A stretch of 64,000 nt of DNA, from contig NC_088325.1 of NCBI RefSeq assembly GCF_910592395.1, positions 7,223,501 to 7,287,500 on the forward strand, in the 5' to 3' direction. This document shows, piece after piece, positions 1 to 11,100 of this stretch (its first letter is position 1; every line of letters starts with the position of its first letter). The position numbers and the translations under genes were made by a program. Under the pieces are notes generated by a model. It made no database searches, was not told the origin of the DNA, and worked only from the letters and a program-made list of their open reading frames with translations. The stretch is from Lineus longissimus (lineage: Eukaryota > Nemertea > Pilidiophora > Heteronemertea > Lineidae).

Positions 1-182
1 TAATGCGCATGAATAAATCACCAGGTATTTGACCCTATTCATGCGCATGCGTAACTGGGTACAAAATATGGAAATCTTGGACCAGCTTCTGCTGATCGTG
101 GTGCTGAGTCAAAGTCCTCAACGTAGTATAGGTAAGGAAGTAAATGCGACAGTGAGAAATCAACTTAAACGTTCGAGTGATC
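1..182. other. Left edge, no gene seen
   Basis: A short open frame on the + strand here matches nothing I recognise and has no splice or start context. I treat the stretch as non-coding. Confidence 0.4.
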
Positions 183-489
183 AGGGAGTTTTAGCAAAGC
201 CCCCGAAACGCTAACGCCTATCTCATTGTTCGGTCTCCTGATCACAATGTCGAGCAATGGGACAGGCGTTCACGTTGGCGTTTCGGGGGATTTGCGAGAA
301 CTCCCTAGGTCAACCCGAATCTGACAATAGGTGGAACCACTGTTAACAGCATGCCGCATAATGAGCATAAGTAGCCGTATTTAATATTAAGCCATACAAC
401 CTATAACTATATCATCTGTTGCCCTTCGCAAAGAACATTGCTGTCAAGTAAGGTTTTGTATTTTACAATCAACTTGAAGCAGTTCATCG
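183..489 (+). repeat. Dispersed repeat with terminal hairpin, copy 1
   Basis: Positions 183-306 form a long hairpin: the start AGGGAGTTTTAGCAAAGCCC pairs with the end at 287-306, and both arms carry CGAAACG(C/A)(T/C)AACG-type sequence with a short loop. About 183 bp of non-palindromic sequence follows, ending at GCAGTTCATCG. The whole unit recurs at 4099-4403 in the same orientation with near-identical sequence and the same two boundaries. The hairpin alone recurs at 20226-20355. There is no coding capacity. Confidence 0.85.
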
Positions 490-754
490 ACGCGGTCCCC
501 CAAGATCCATTTTACCTTCGAATATTACCAACTTTAACAATTTCCGGTCGGATTAAATGTATCAGTTGAAAGAGTCAAGTAAAACGAATACATGTAATAG
601 AAAAAACGCCACACCTTGTTAGATTTTTGGCTGATTTTCACGTGAAGACCGCTGATATCTGATTGGATATCATAAATCTGACGTCATCTTACCAAAGCTG
701 TTAGGACTCAAAGCCGTTGCACAAATAACTATGGACACTGACTACACTACTATC
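490..754. other. No gene seen
   Basis: Unique-looking AT-rich sequence between the hairpin repeat and the LINE fragment. I see no exon or motif in it. Confidence 0.4.
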
Positions 755-1294
755 AGATCCATAGAATAGCAAAGATCAGACGATACCTGGACAATACCAC
801 CTGTGCCAGAGTAATTAAATGCGCTAATAACATCTCGCCTGGATTTCCAAAACGGTCTTTTGCTCGGATTACCGGGCTGTGAAATCCAGCGCCTTCAAAA
901 AGCACAAAATGCTAGTGCTCGCCTCTTAACCAGGTCCAAAAAGAGAGAGCACATAACCCCTATTTTAAAATCTCTTCATTGGTTGCCGGTGACATCACGT
1001 ATCGACTACAAAGTTCTTCTCACAACCCACAAGGTCATCCATCATGAGGAGAGCCCACAGTATATGAAGGAACTTCTCAGTCTCCGTGCGCCCGGCCGCA
1101 GACTTCGGTCCTCGGATGACCCTTGGCTCCTTGCCATCCCACGTTCAAATGGGGTCTTCGGGGATCGATCTCTGTGTGTCCGGGCCGCGGGGCTGTGGAA
1201 CGCCCTTCCAAGCTGGTTACGTGATGTCACTGTGCTAAACACTTTTAAGAGTAAACTCAAAACTCATCTTTTTATCCTAACATATTCAGAGTAG
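755..1294 (+). pseudogene. Reverse transcriptase C-terminus, CR1/L2-like non-LTR retrotransposon (5'-truncated)
   Basis: This is the 3' end of an ORF2-type polyprotein, whose reverse transcriptase would copy the element RNA at its target. The first part reads IHRIAKIRRYLDNTTCARVI. After a frameshift near 830 it continues as SRLDFQNGLLLGLPGCEIQR, then SLHWLPVTSRIDYKVLL and RAAGLWNALPSWLRD, ending at a stop at 1292-1294. The order (I-RYL, LDxxNxLLxGLP, LQKxQNAxARL, LHWLPVxxRIxYK, LWNxLPxxLR) is typical of CR1/L2-clade RT C-termini. Endonuclease and the catalytic RT core are absent, so this is a dead 5'-truncated copy. The clade assignment is from memory of the motif style. Confidence 0.85.
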
Positions 1295-1471
1295 GCCATA
1301 CATGTTTTAAATATTGATATTTTCCGGATGTTTTTAAACTGTTTTTTTATCCTCATGAAATCACCACTTTTAATGTACTCATTTAATATTATGTACAGTG
1401 CTTAGAAAATGTATGCACCATTATTTTAGCACTTTAAATCAAATAAATTATTATTATTATTATTATTATTA
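1295..1471 (+). repeat. LINE 3' UTR and (TTA)n tail
   Basis: About 150 bp of non-coding sequence follows the RT stop and ends in AAATAAATTA and a run of TTA units at 1447-1471. A short microsatellite tail instead of poly(A) is usual for CR1/L2-type elements, so this is the element's 3' end. Confidence 0.75.
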
Positions 1472-1592
1472 CACTTACGATAACTTTGGATTCAGTCATT
1501 TTTCGTTGGTGATATATTCTAATTAATAGAATGTCTATAAATAATAAGGACGTAATCGTTGCCAAAATCGGTTATAAACATCTTTTAATATA

Positions 1593-2062
1593 GGGTGGTG
1601 CAGAAAAAACGCAACCAGATACTTCCACTACCAGGGGTTTAAAACCATTGACACCAAGTGAATGGGGAATCTTTCTAGAAGAAGATTCATACCACAATCG
1701 ACCGATTCTGTTCTGTAGTTTTTGTTGTAGAGACGTTTTTGTGAAGCAAGATTGGAGTCCCTTGGCCAGGTTTGATGCAGAAAAACAGAACGGTTCTGTT
1801 GTAGGTTACAAACATCTCGGTAGTGTGCTGCGGCCTGGCCATGCTTACACGACCATTACTCAGTTCCAAGTGGTCACTAGCAACCTTGTCGACATTATCT
1901 CATTCAGTATTATTACCTGACATTTAATCCACCTACTTACTAAGTTCAGTTTACCGGCTCAGTTTGATTTTACCTATGCGCGACTTAAACCTGTCTGTGC
2001 TTCGCAAAATAGGCTCTAAAACAAAAACTACTCGACCAAATCGTTTTTTCTGGACCACCCTG
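1593..2062. mobile_element. MITE with mariner-like ends and TA target duplication
   Basis: Left end GGGTGGTGCAGAAAAAACG pairs with right end CGTTTTTTCTGGACCACCC. Both are flanked by TA (1591-1592 and 2063-2064). The ~470-bp interior has an open frame on + (1648-1920), but it lacks a DDD/DDE transposase signature and looks like chance. GGGTGG.CCA-type ends with a TA duplication suggest a non-autonomous Tc1/mariner relative. Confidence 0.7.
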
Positions 2063-2064
2063 TA

Positions 2065-4098
2065 TAGAGTGGGACCCTTTTAAGTATGATAAGAGAGACG
2101 CGACATGTAGCCTGCAGTCATATGGTAATTACCATTAGCGTTGACGAGCTGATAAGGGGAGGGGTAATTGACAGGTCAATATCAATGAGAGCATTAGCAG
2201 TAATCTAGAGAGTACGCTCATACCCTTTGCCAGTACCACTAAATGACGCTAAAGAAGACTCCCACACTCCATTCCAGGACAAAAAGGCAATGGTCCAATT
2301 CGGTTGACATGGTTATATTACAAAAAGCTGCAAGTCGACAAGCTTTACTCCAATTGACAAGGGCGAGTTTGGTGATAATTGTTGCAATTTGCATTTTGAA
2401 TGAAGCTTGGCTGTGAATTAATTGAACTGAAACATCTCTCAAATATCCTTGCATGAAGCGATTGACGTATTAACCTCACTACTCATTGCTTGCAATCAGA
2501 TCAATGCTGCTCGGTCATCTGGTGTCTTCTTGAACAGCCATCATGGTGGTGGCTGTAATTTTCTCTCCTCTGAATTTTATCTCAATGAGAATTAGAATGA
2601 ATTTCTCAATGCCATATCGAACAAAAAAGGGTAAATAAAATATTATAGTTAAAAGAAATAAATAGCCATCAGGCTGATGTGCTTTAAAAGTTTTAAGCCG
2701 GTCTTTCCGGCTTGAAAGACAGTTCAAGCTAATCTGGATCCCCAAGAGACCTAAGCGAGTGCATACCTGTGTCTATGCAGTGCATTCGAGAGACTGGGAG
2801 CGATGTTGCTAGGGAGGAGAGAAACCATTTCTTTCTCAAATCCAACTCTAAGCTGATAGAGGAGGACATTCAAAAATAGTTCATTTTGGTAACCCCTAAA
2901 GCTGATTAGTTTTCTCTCGATCACGTCACTTTGATATTTTCGCAGACTGACATAAACATCGCTGCTGAACGTGCGCTCACTCAGCTGTACGTTATTTCAT
3001 TAATTTTCTGATGAAAGGTAAAGTTAATCATAGGAATCATTCGGTAATTTCCGGTGATGGTGTCCGCACGTTCATTCACGAGATGTGACGACAAACTGAA
3101 CTCAATCATAACTCAATGATGGAATATCCCTATCAATGGTTCAACCAGTTATTAGTTTCCTCTCATTCGGTTATCTCTATGAACGTGCGAGTCTGGGTTA
3201 TTTTACAAATATAGTCTGCAAACAAGCAAGTATCGAGCGTTTAGTATGTAATAAGGTTGGCCAATCATAAGATACTTTAGAAAATAATTGATCATTCCTG
3301 ACTGGACCTCGGTGCAAATTAATATCCGTGTTCATTCGACAATTCCCGGCAAAATCATCTGCTCTTTTGTCTATCCGTATCTAACAAAAAGTCAAATGAT
3401 AATGTATTATTCATTAGTTGTACAAGCTGCATTCAATAATCAGAGTCTTTCGGATTCAATACAGCCATATCTGTGATATCGACCAGCAGTAGATCGACGC
3501 TTGTGTTCTGTTGCTTTCCACCGGAAATTAAATTCCCATTCTGTAAATACCCACATTATCAACGGCGGCGGCTGTGTTGCTGGAAACATTTGCCATTTGC
3601 CGGGCATTTGATTGGATTATAGGTGGGTTATTGTTTGAGTTACTTCTTGAACTTTGCTCACACACACGGATATATACGTTCATTAATTTGAAACATTCCG
3701 GAAACATGTCCCTGTCAAAGTAAACTACCCCGTTTCTACAAAATAATGGCGGCCTCCTATCATGGCGGCCATGTTGAATAGACGTATCACACTGTTCCTG
3801 AACCCAAGATCACGGATGGAGATCATTGTCAAGATCAATCATCTATTCACATATCGATGTCGTGCCCGGTGGGCACTATATATACATTTAATTCTCAAAA
3901 AAGTGAATTGATATCATCTTTATTTAATGCCTCTCATGTATCTAGAGAAAGATTCCGAAAGAATGCAATAGTCATACAACGTAGTGTACTATCGTGCAAA
4001 TACTGCTACAAACAAGTTAGATTGGATCATTTCTACTAGTCATTTCATGGTCAAGTGGCCATCCAAATTAAGATTGTGCTGAGAGTGAATGAGTTTAT
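2065..4098. other. No gene seen
   Basis: Only short open frames without recognisable domains. No repeat boundary could be fixed. The direct-repeat copy starting at 4099 bounds it on the right. Confidence 0.4.
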
Positions 4099-4403
4099 TA
4101 GTGAGTTTTCGCAAATCCCCCGAAACCCCAACGCGAACGCCTGTCCCATTGTTCGACATCGAGCTCGAACAATGGGACAGGCGTTCACGTTGGCGTCTCG
4201 GGGATTTGCGAGAACTCTCTAGGTCAACCCGAATCTGACAATAGGTGGAACCACTGTTAACAGCATGCCGAATAATGAGCATAAGTAGCCGTATGTAATA
4301 TTAAGCCATGCAACCTATAACTATATCATCTGTTGCCATTCGCAAAGAACATTGCTGTCAAGTAAGGTTTTGTATTTTACAATCAACTTGAAGCAGTTCA
4401 TCG
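4099..4403 (+). repeat. Dispersed repeat with terminal hairpin, copy 2
   Basis: Second copy of the unit at 183-489. The hairpin occupies 4099-4220; its arms carry GAACAATGGGACAGGCGTTC around a short loop. The flank from AGGTCAACCCGAATCTGAC to GCAGTTCATCG then matches copy 1 with only scattered differences. Sequence left of the hairpin is unrelated in the two copies, so the hairpin marks a true end of the repeat. Confidence 0.85.
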
Positions 4404-4525
4404 TATTTGAAGGTTGAAACTGATGTGTATCTTTTCAAATAATGAAGAGATATAGTTTACACTGTGTCGACGCTATAGCCGTTTTTGGTGCGCCTGTTTC
4501 AAGCCTATATTCGTAATATAAACCT

Positions 4526-4700
4526 TTAACCAGCTGCATTTTGTAAATAGTGTCTATACAAAGCATATAGCCTACTGTACATGTACACCCCTACCGGAGG
4601 GAATTCTACGATTTCAAGCATTCTTCTAACCTCGTCATCGGTCAGTCTCCTGGTTAAACCACGGGCAGCAACATCATCTGCGCAAGGGAACATTCGCTGC
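4526..4700 (-). CDS. Possible terminal exon, unknown product
   Basis: Read on -, a frame of about 95 residues ends at a stop at 4526. Its C-terminal half looks protein-like (RRLTDDEVRRMLEIVEF, then an aromatic-rich stretch ending LQNAAG). A candidate acceptor, TTTCCGTGCAG, lies upstream. I recognise no family, found no partner exon, and the frame could be chance. It is listed as a weak candidate only. Confidence 0.18.
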
Positions 4701-4859
4701 ACGGAAATCAATTGAATGGATCGATGGATGGAAATGGTATAATCCCACCGGCCACTTCCCAGAGATTGGCGAAGGTATGAGTAGCTGGGACTTGGTTTGG
4801 TAACACGAGACACTTAAGCGTCGTTAAGTAGAACTACGGAATCTTGCAGTCTGTCAATA

Positions 4860-5277
4860 TACTATCGGTAATTCTGGTTCTCTCAGAATGCTGTAAATAT
4901 TTACTGATATATTCTTATACAGCACAGAGTCCTTCTGTCTTTCGGCGTGACTGGGATGAGTGCCTCTCTGTTGGTGCTCAGTGCATCTAAATAGTAGAAA
5001 ATGAAGTTGGATCTAGTTGGTTTGTTTTATCTCGTGTAATGAGGAATTTCCAAGTAAAAAGAGAAATTAAAAAAGGAACATGGGGAATACCTATCCTAAT
5101 ATGGGTAACCACCTTATTCCTCTTCGCGGAGCAATTGATGGCAACAAATCCATGTCACAGGTACATTTGCTATGCAGTTGTTGGGAAAATTAGGACCATT
5201 TCGGTCAAAATTGGAGAGTATAATTATGCACCAGTTACTAGGTAAATGCACCGCAATCGCTAAACCCTGCCATGACT
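4860..5277. other. No gene seen
   Basis: Short frames only, with no domain recognised. The following ATC repeat produces a spurious poly-methionine frame on the other strand. Confidence 0.4.
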
Positions 5278-5304
5278 GCAACATCATCATCATCATCATC
5301 ATCA
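5278..5304. repeat. (ATC)n microsatellite
   Basis: About eight uninterrupted ATC units. Confidence 0.9.
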
Positions 5305-5541
5305 AGTCCCTTTACCTAATTGCAGTGGTGGCAACACAGCAGTGTTCACAAATAATCTACACTTAGCTGGTTCGTACACAGTCCAGTCCCTTAATATTGC
5401 TAAGCAAACATCGTTTCCGTCTGCCCCATTTCGCCAGATAGCCCTTTGCACGGGTGGCATGACCGAACTACCTGAGCTTTCTTTTCTTTACAGGTGTCAA
5501 TAATCTGTCACGTGGCCCTATAAGTTCAGTCACTAGTTTTT

Positions 5542-6184
5542 TTATACGCCCGCTCCGGAGCGTATTATGGTATGGCGCTCGGTGTCCGTCTGTCCGTCCG
5601 TCTGTCCGTTAACTTTTCATTGTCCACGCGATTACTGAAATTCTACATCATGTATATTCACCAAACCTGGTTTGCAGGGCACTAGTATAGGCCCCAAGAA
5701 GCCTATTGATTTGCAGATCAAAAGGTCAAAGGTCAAGGTCACAAAGACCTGTTTCCATTTTCCCCTTACCTTTCATTGTCCGCGCGATTACTGAAATTAT
5801 ATATCCTGTATAGTCACCAAACCTGGTTTGCAGGGCTCTAGTATAGGCCCCGACGAAGCCTATTAATTTGGAGGTCTAAAGGTCAAAGGTCAAGGTCACG
5901 AAGACCTGTTTCCATTTTCCGCTTACCTTTCATTGTCCGCGCCATTACTGAAATTCTATATCATGTATAGTCACTGTTTGCGCACCATCTATATCCACCA
6001 AACCTGCTTTGCAGGTCACTAATATCGGCCCAAAAAGCCTCTTGATTAAGTTTCGAGTGTGATAACTCATTTTCTTTTCTTTTGCATGTACTGCAGTGCA
6101 TTTCCCCGGTACAATTGCAAACATGCTACTTCACACACTTTTCACCCTGACCAACCACCCTTTACTCTTATGGCGGGCGTATAA
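5542..6184. mobile_element. TIR element carrying AGGTCA-rich ~156-bp tandem units
   Basis: The ends TTATACGCCCGC (5542-5553) and GCGGGCGTATAA (6173-6184) are perfect 12-bp inverted repeats. After a GTCCGTC-rich lead, the interior repeats a ~156-bp unit. CATTGTCC anchors lie at about 5619, 5774 and 5931, the third unit being interrupted. Each complete unit contains AGGTCAAAGGTCAAGGTCA (5723-5741 and 5880-5898). There is no ORF. Similar GTCCGTC...AAGGTCAAGGTCA repeats are, as I recall, common in marine invertebrate genomes. It is probably a non-autonomous DNA transposon with internal satellite-like units. Confidence 0.75.
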
Positions 6185-7458
6185 TGTGCTCGCTCTGCGT
6201 AGCTCTTGTTATTACATTGCTGGGTAGAGAGATGAATTTGTAACAGTCACGTATAACAGTTCACCTCGAATGCCACAATACTTTTCTCAATTTTTGCATT
6301 GAGCGTCCATCGGATTCGGCTGCGTACAGGAAGACGGATAGAACAAGCGAGCGAAGTAAACAGAATGTTGTCGCAGTTGAGATTTGCTTGAGTCTTGCCG
6401 GCGCTGCTGTTGCTTTTGCAATCTAAGCCTTGACCTCCTTTGTTGAGCTGCCTTCCTCGTCGTTCTTTGCCGGTCTAGTAACATAGGCCAGCACACTCGC
6501 CATCGCTCACATAACCTAAGCCAATATTTGTCATCCCTAGCTCTAACATTCTACACTAAGATCAATCAAACTACTTTATAATTCTTCCCGATCAAGAATC
6601 AATGCGTATTGGAGAGATGACACTATAAAGATCTGTATCCATAGCCAGCCGCGGGCCGGGTTAACGAGTCCATCAAATCACTCTCCCGGAACAGAATGCC
6701 TTTAAAGGGACCATACTCTTGGACAATGTAGTGTGTCTGGGGAAAGTGCGGGATCTCTCCGCAAGATACCGCCACTGCGCATGCAGTCCTGATTCTCGAC
6801 GCACAGAAATATTTGTGCACGTGGCGCTGGTTGCATGTATTAGGACGAAAAGTTCTTTTCGTCAGGTTTTAACAGCAAGCTTATATGAGAGGAAGAAAGG
6901 TGGTACGTAGGTGAGCCAAATTATTATAATTTGTCCTGAGAGCATTTTCAGTGTCATGCAAGGGCGGAAATGAATCATGAGTCAATTGTCATTTTTATCT
7001 CTCTGCGACATCGCCTGACACCAGGTCTGTCAAGCTATTGATTGACTAAATTGTCAAATTCCCGCCTGAGATTTTCGAGAAAAACCCATGTCCATGGTAC
7101 AATGCAAAGCGTGGACCACGTGCATTTATTTTTATCACATCACCTGCTATCGTGTATTGAAAATAACATCAACATTGGCGGACTCGCTGCATTTGACCTC
7201 AGCTTCGCGGCACTTGTAAAATACGTCTTCTTTAACAAATTATTTCCATCTTTTATCCACAAATTCCATATCAACTATCATACCAACCCCTGAACAACTC
7301 CCAAATCCAAGCAGAGAGCACTGGTAATAGCCAGTTCTAGTTATTGAACAAAATGTTGAAGATATAATTCTCATGCCTTTACAAGACAGCTGAACATGGA
7401 AATGTGTCAACTCCTGCTGTCAACCTTACGCCGCAGTGAGCTAGACTTTACAGTAAAC
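6185..7458. other. No gene seen
   Basis: Several short open frames on both strands, none with a recognisable domain, splice context or conserved-looking composition. Confidence 0.4.
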
Positions 7459-7460
7459 TA

Positions 7461-7691
7461 CACTCTTAGAAAAAAAGGTTTTTTTAGCTTTTGAAAAACC
7501 TTAAAATGGAACATGAATATGCACCTTGTAGAGAGTTTTTTTCGATCAAAATAAAAAATAAATTGGGCGTTTTTCAAAATCTCAAAAACTATTGAAATAT
7601 TTTTTTTTATTTTCCCGAAATTCTTACGGGGTGCATATTTGTGTTTGCGAATGTTTTTTCAAAGGCTCAAAGACTTTTATTTCTGAGAGTG
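7461..7691. mobile_element. MITE, CACTCT(T/C)AGAAA ends, TA duplication
   Basis: Left CACTCTTAGAAAAAAAGG and right TTTATTTCTGAGAGTG are inverted repeats flanked by TA at 7459-7460 and 7692-7693. The interior is A/T-homopolymer rich and non-coding. Confidence 0.7.
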
Positions 7692-7989
7692 TAAAATTGT
7701 TTTTCTCCACATCACGGCCCTCAGCATACCCATTCCTTGCACTCCAATGTTATCGTATAAAGCTGGTGTCTGACGAGTTCTCCTTTCGAATTTGAGCCAA
7801 CAATTCTGGACAGGCCATAAAACGAATAAAACAAGTCAACAGTGCAGTTCATTCTCATTCTGATCACATATCTCTTTTCAGTATTTATGAGCAGTGACAT
7901 TTTCTCGGTGACTGGAACGCATACCTGTAGTTAGAAGACCTGGGCATTTGGGTAGATGGGTACCCACTACACGCCGTGATTAGTCAATA

Positions 7990-8185
7990 GGGCCGTTTAG
8001 ACGACAGGCGAAAAGACCGCATTCGGATCGAATCTGGATGAATCCGGATTAAAACCACCCAATGCGATGGTACCTTTTTAGTCCGGATGCAACCACATTG
8101 ATCCGGATCTTTTTGCGTTTACACGACGAAAAATTAATCCGGATTCGGGACGCATCCGGATTTTTTCGCGTCGTCTAAACGGCCC
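7990..8185. mobile_element. MITE, GGGCCGTTTAGACGAC ends, TA duplication
   Basis: Perfect 16-bp terminal inverted repeats GGGCCGTTTAGACGAC / GTCGTCTAAACGGCCC enclose a 196-bp element flanked by TA (7988-7989, 8186-8187). The interior repeats ATCCGGAT-type motifs. A lone related end, TGTAAACGGCCCTAATG, occurs near 32780. Confidence 0.8.
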
Positions 8186-8189
8186 TAAT

Positions 8190-11100
8190 GAGAATGCCCA
8201 GAACTTCTCCGATACATCATCTTCGGATATCTTTGATTGACTGGTACTTCGCCTCGTCAATCTTTTGGTTAGACATGTAAGCTTGTGTCCAGACCTTATT
8301 CAACAGCGGTTTTGTGAATATCAGTTCTATGCCTTCCCGTGAAGCTGATGCCTCTTTCGCCAGGTTCGGATGGTGCGTGAATTAGACTGATGGAGAAGTA
8401 GTTATGTATAGCATGGCTCACCCCAATCGAAGACACTTAGATCATTTAACAAAGTGAGACTGAAGTCGCCTCGGCACTGGACCTCTGCTCTACTTAAGGT
8501 TTAACCTATTCTAAGAACAGATGATGACAAAACCTTCCCAAGCAGTAGTCATCACGGTGGGTGAAGGTATTTGTTTACCTTTGTTACACAATAGAAACAA
8601 GGCGCTCCCATGACAGTGTTGAAGGGGTACAAGATAATAATTGTGGGTCGTAACGCCCCTCAAAATGAACGAATCTTGTCTGTTTCTTTTGTGCCGTCAT
8701 TTCCTCTACCGGTAAGCACGTATTTTTCTTTGGCAAACCGATACCTTTACCCACCATGGTCATGCAATGTACATTCCGAACTTTCAGAGGTATTTTTCTT
8801 CCGTCGCCTCCAGTCTACATACGCCGCGTTGTCTGAAAGCTGTGCAATGTCAGAACGTTGAGGACGATAATGCAGTGTACGTCCGAAGGCCAAATTATAT
8901 TGTTACCATTGCCCTTGTCATGGGGCCATATAGATAATTCAAGCCATCCGGCAGATTTATGCATTGTGTTGTCACTTGCCACGACAGAATGCCAATACCA
9001 CGTTTAAGATCACAACAACTACAGTTAAGATATTTGTGATGGATTCTGGCAGTGTATCTATCATGTCGTGAAGGTGCCTGTAATTTGCCTCATCTGTCAT
9101 CTGGTGAGAATTCTGCCTTTGACATGGGGCTGCACCCTGCTTGCAAGGTGTTAGTCCTAAAACGATGTCAGGCTAATGTCAGCAGAACGAAGTAAGCTCA
9201 TTGTCTGGAACTGACGACAACCTATTTACAACGCCATCATGTTGACAGGCTTAATGGCAAGCTTACGTGTAATGGTCTATCTTGGATTGATGAGGAAGGA
9301 GTTTGAATTGTTAATGGGAGGACATCACAATCTACAGGGTGACGTGATAAAAACAAATCCGTGACAAGAAGGGTTATTCCGCCAAAATACGCACCATCGA
9401 TTTATCAATACCTGCATTATTAGGTGCAGCAATTCTATTGATACTTTCACGGCATTTATATTATATCATCTGACCGGGTACCACAAATAACTGTCTTCAA
9501 GGGCATAGGCACAAATCAGAAAAAAATTCCAAACGGAGGGCATGTTGCAAGCATATTATGCTATTCGGATATCAGAACCTATGTTGGTCAAATCCGAGCA
9601 CCCTTCACTGTATGATCAGCAAAAAGGTACACCATGGAGTAATATAATTACTTATCCCTCTAATGCCCAGAGCTCATGGAGAAAAATGCTCTTTTTGACG
9701 CGTGTTTGACTCAGTTGATGTTAGCTTGTCTTATTCACTTATTTTTAGTTAGAATCTTGTCTGAGTTCTTGTCCGGTCGCAGTGTACATGGTGCTGTTGC
9801 CTGTGAGTAACACTGAAAGAGAGAGAAGGTGACCTGTATATGCCGCTGTCCGATCCGCTGGCCATGGGCTCAATGCCCCCCGACCGTTATCTTAATTTTT
9901 GAGTGAATATCATTTACTGCAGGGTAAGCCAAAGCTAATATTTTATACTGGTGCGTCTAGCGTTTAGTTATGAGACTCCTTGGGTAAAGCACGGAACTGT
10001 CAAAATCATGTGTTGTTGCAAACCCTGCCATCACGGCAATGATACAAAAAGCTGCTCGGCACATTTGTCTTGCCTCTTCACAGCCTAACATAAACACTGC
10101 TAGATCAACAACAATTTCCGTCCGCACTTCCGGCACATTCCCTTATATTTAGCGAGAGTTTTTTTAGAAACGTGCACTATAATAAAGCATAAACTCTAGA
10201 CGAGATTGTATTTACGACTTGAAAGAATGCAAGATGGCCGCAAAAACTGCTCCTAATTGCCTCCGCTTCCTCCCTCCTACACACAAGAGAGTGGACATCC
10301 ATTAAATTAAGTAAACAATGAGCGATGGCTATTTTGCAGACGATATCGATTAAAGGAATGGGTTCTGCATTACATTGGTTCAACCGCACATTGGTTGCTA
10401 GACAGGAGTGTTCTTGTCAGACCAATATTTTCCCTCGGACTCATGAATGATCTCCATTCGTATTGCTCTTGCCCAGGACTACTTATTGACTATATCTACC
10501 AGTTCTTCTTTTTTTCAAACTTCTCTTTGTAGTGTGGTATTCTGTCGATTACACATGAATTTCAAAACCGATTGTATAAACTTAAAAATTTCTTTAATAA
10601 TACAAGGAATGAACAACTGCTAGGCGATACGTACCTCACATGATATACATCGATGTGAATTGTGGTTTACGCTGAGTGTGTGTAACAATCAACGTCCACA
10701 ATATTATGAATATCAAGGGCAGTTTGTCAAACAGGATTAGAAAACTTTAGGTCCAAAGCAAAGGACGATTTTGTACAAATACAATGGAGCATCCCTTAGT
10801 GGACACCACCGTTATTAGGGTACCTACAAGAACAGTCCCCGATAACATGTAGTTTGTACTTTGCACTTTAGCGTTCGTAGCTCTTCGGAGGGTTCTGAAA
10901 CCTGTCTAATGCAAATATAATGAGACGACGTCCAACACATTTTAAGCAACCTACAATAACAAAACTTTAATTGGGATATAAAAGCAAACTTCCCGGCAAA
11001 CTGTAACTAATTCCCCCGGGCTATTATACCTGATCAAAACACATCGAAAATTGATTGAGAACGACTCGTAGCATCTCAATTTAATTGACTTTGATGGGAC

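Noticed and set aside
1648-1920. 90-codon frame on + inside the mariner-ended MITE
   Set aside because: No transposase motif. The element is too short to encode one and the opposite strand is also open.
5114-5305. Open frame starting with eight methionines on -
   Set aside because: It is the ATC microsatellite read on the opposite strand; there is no protein signal beyond it.
10860-10885. Shared CGTTCGTAGCTCTTCG at ~10870 and ~20890
   Set aside because: The 16-base match does not extend into the flanks, too little to define a repeat.
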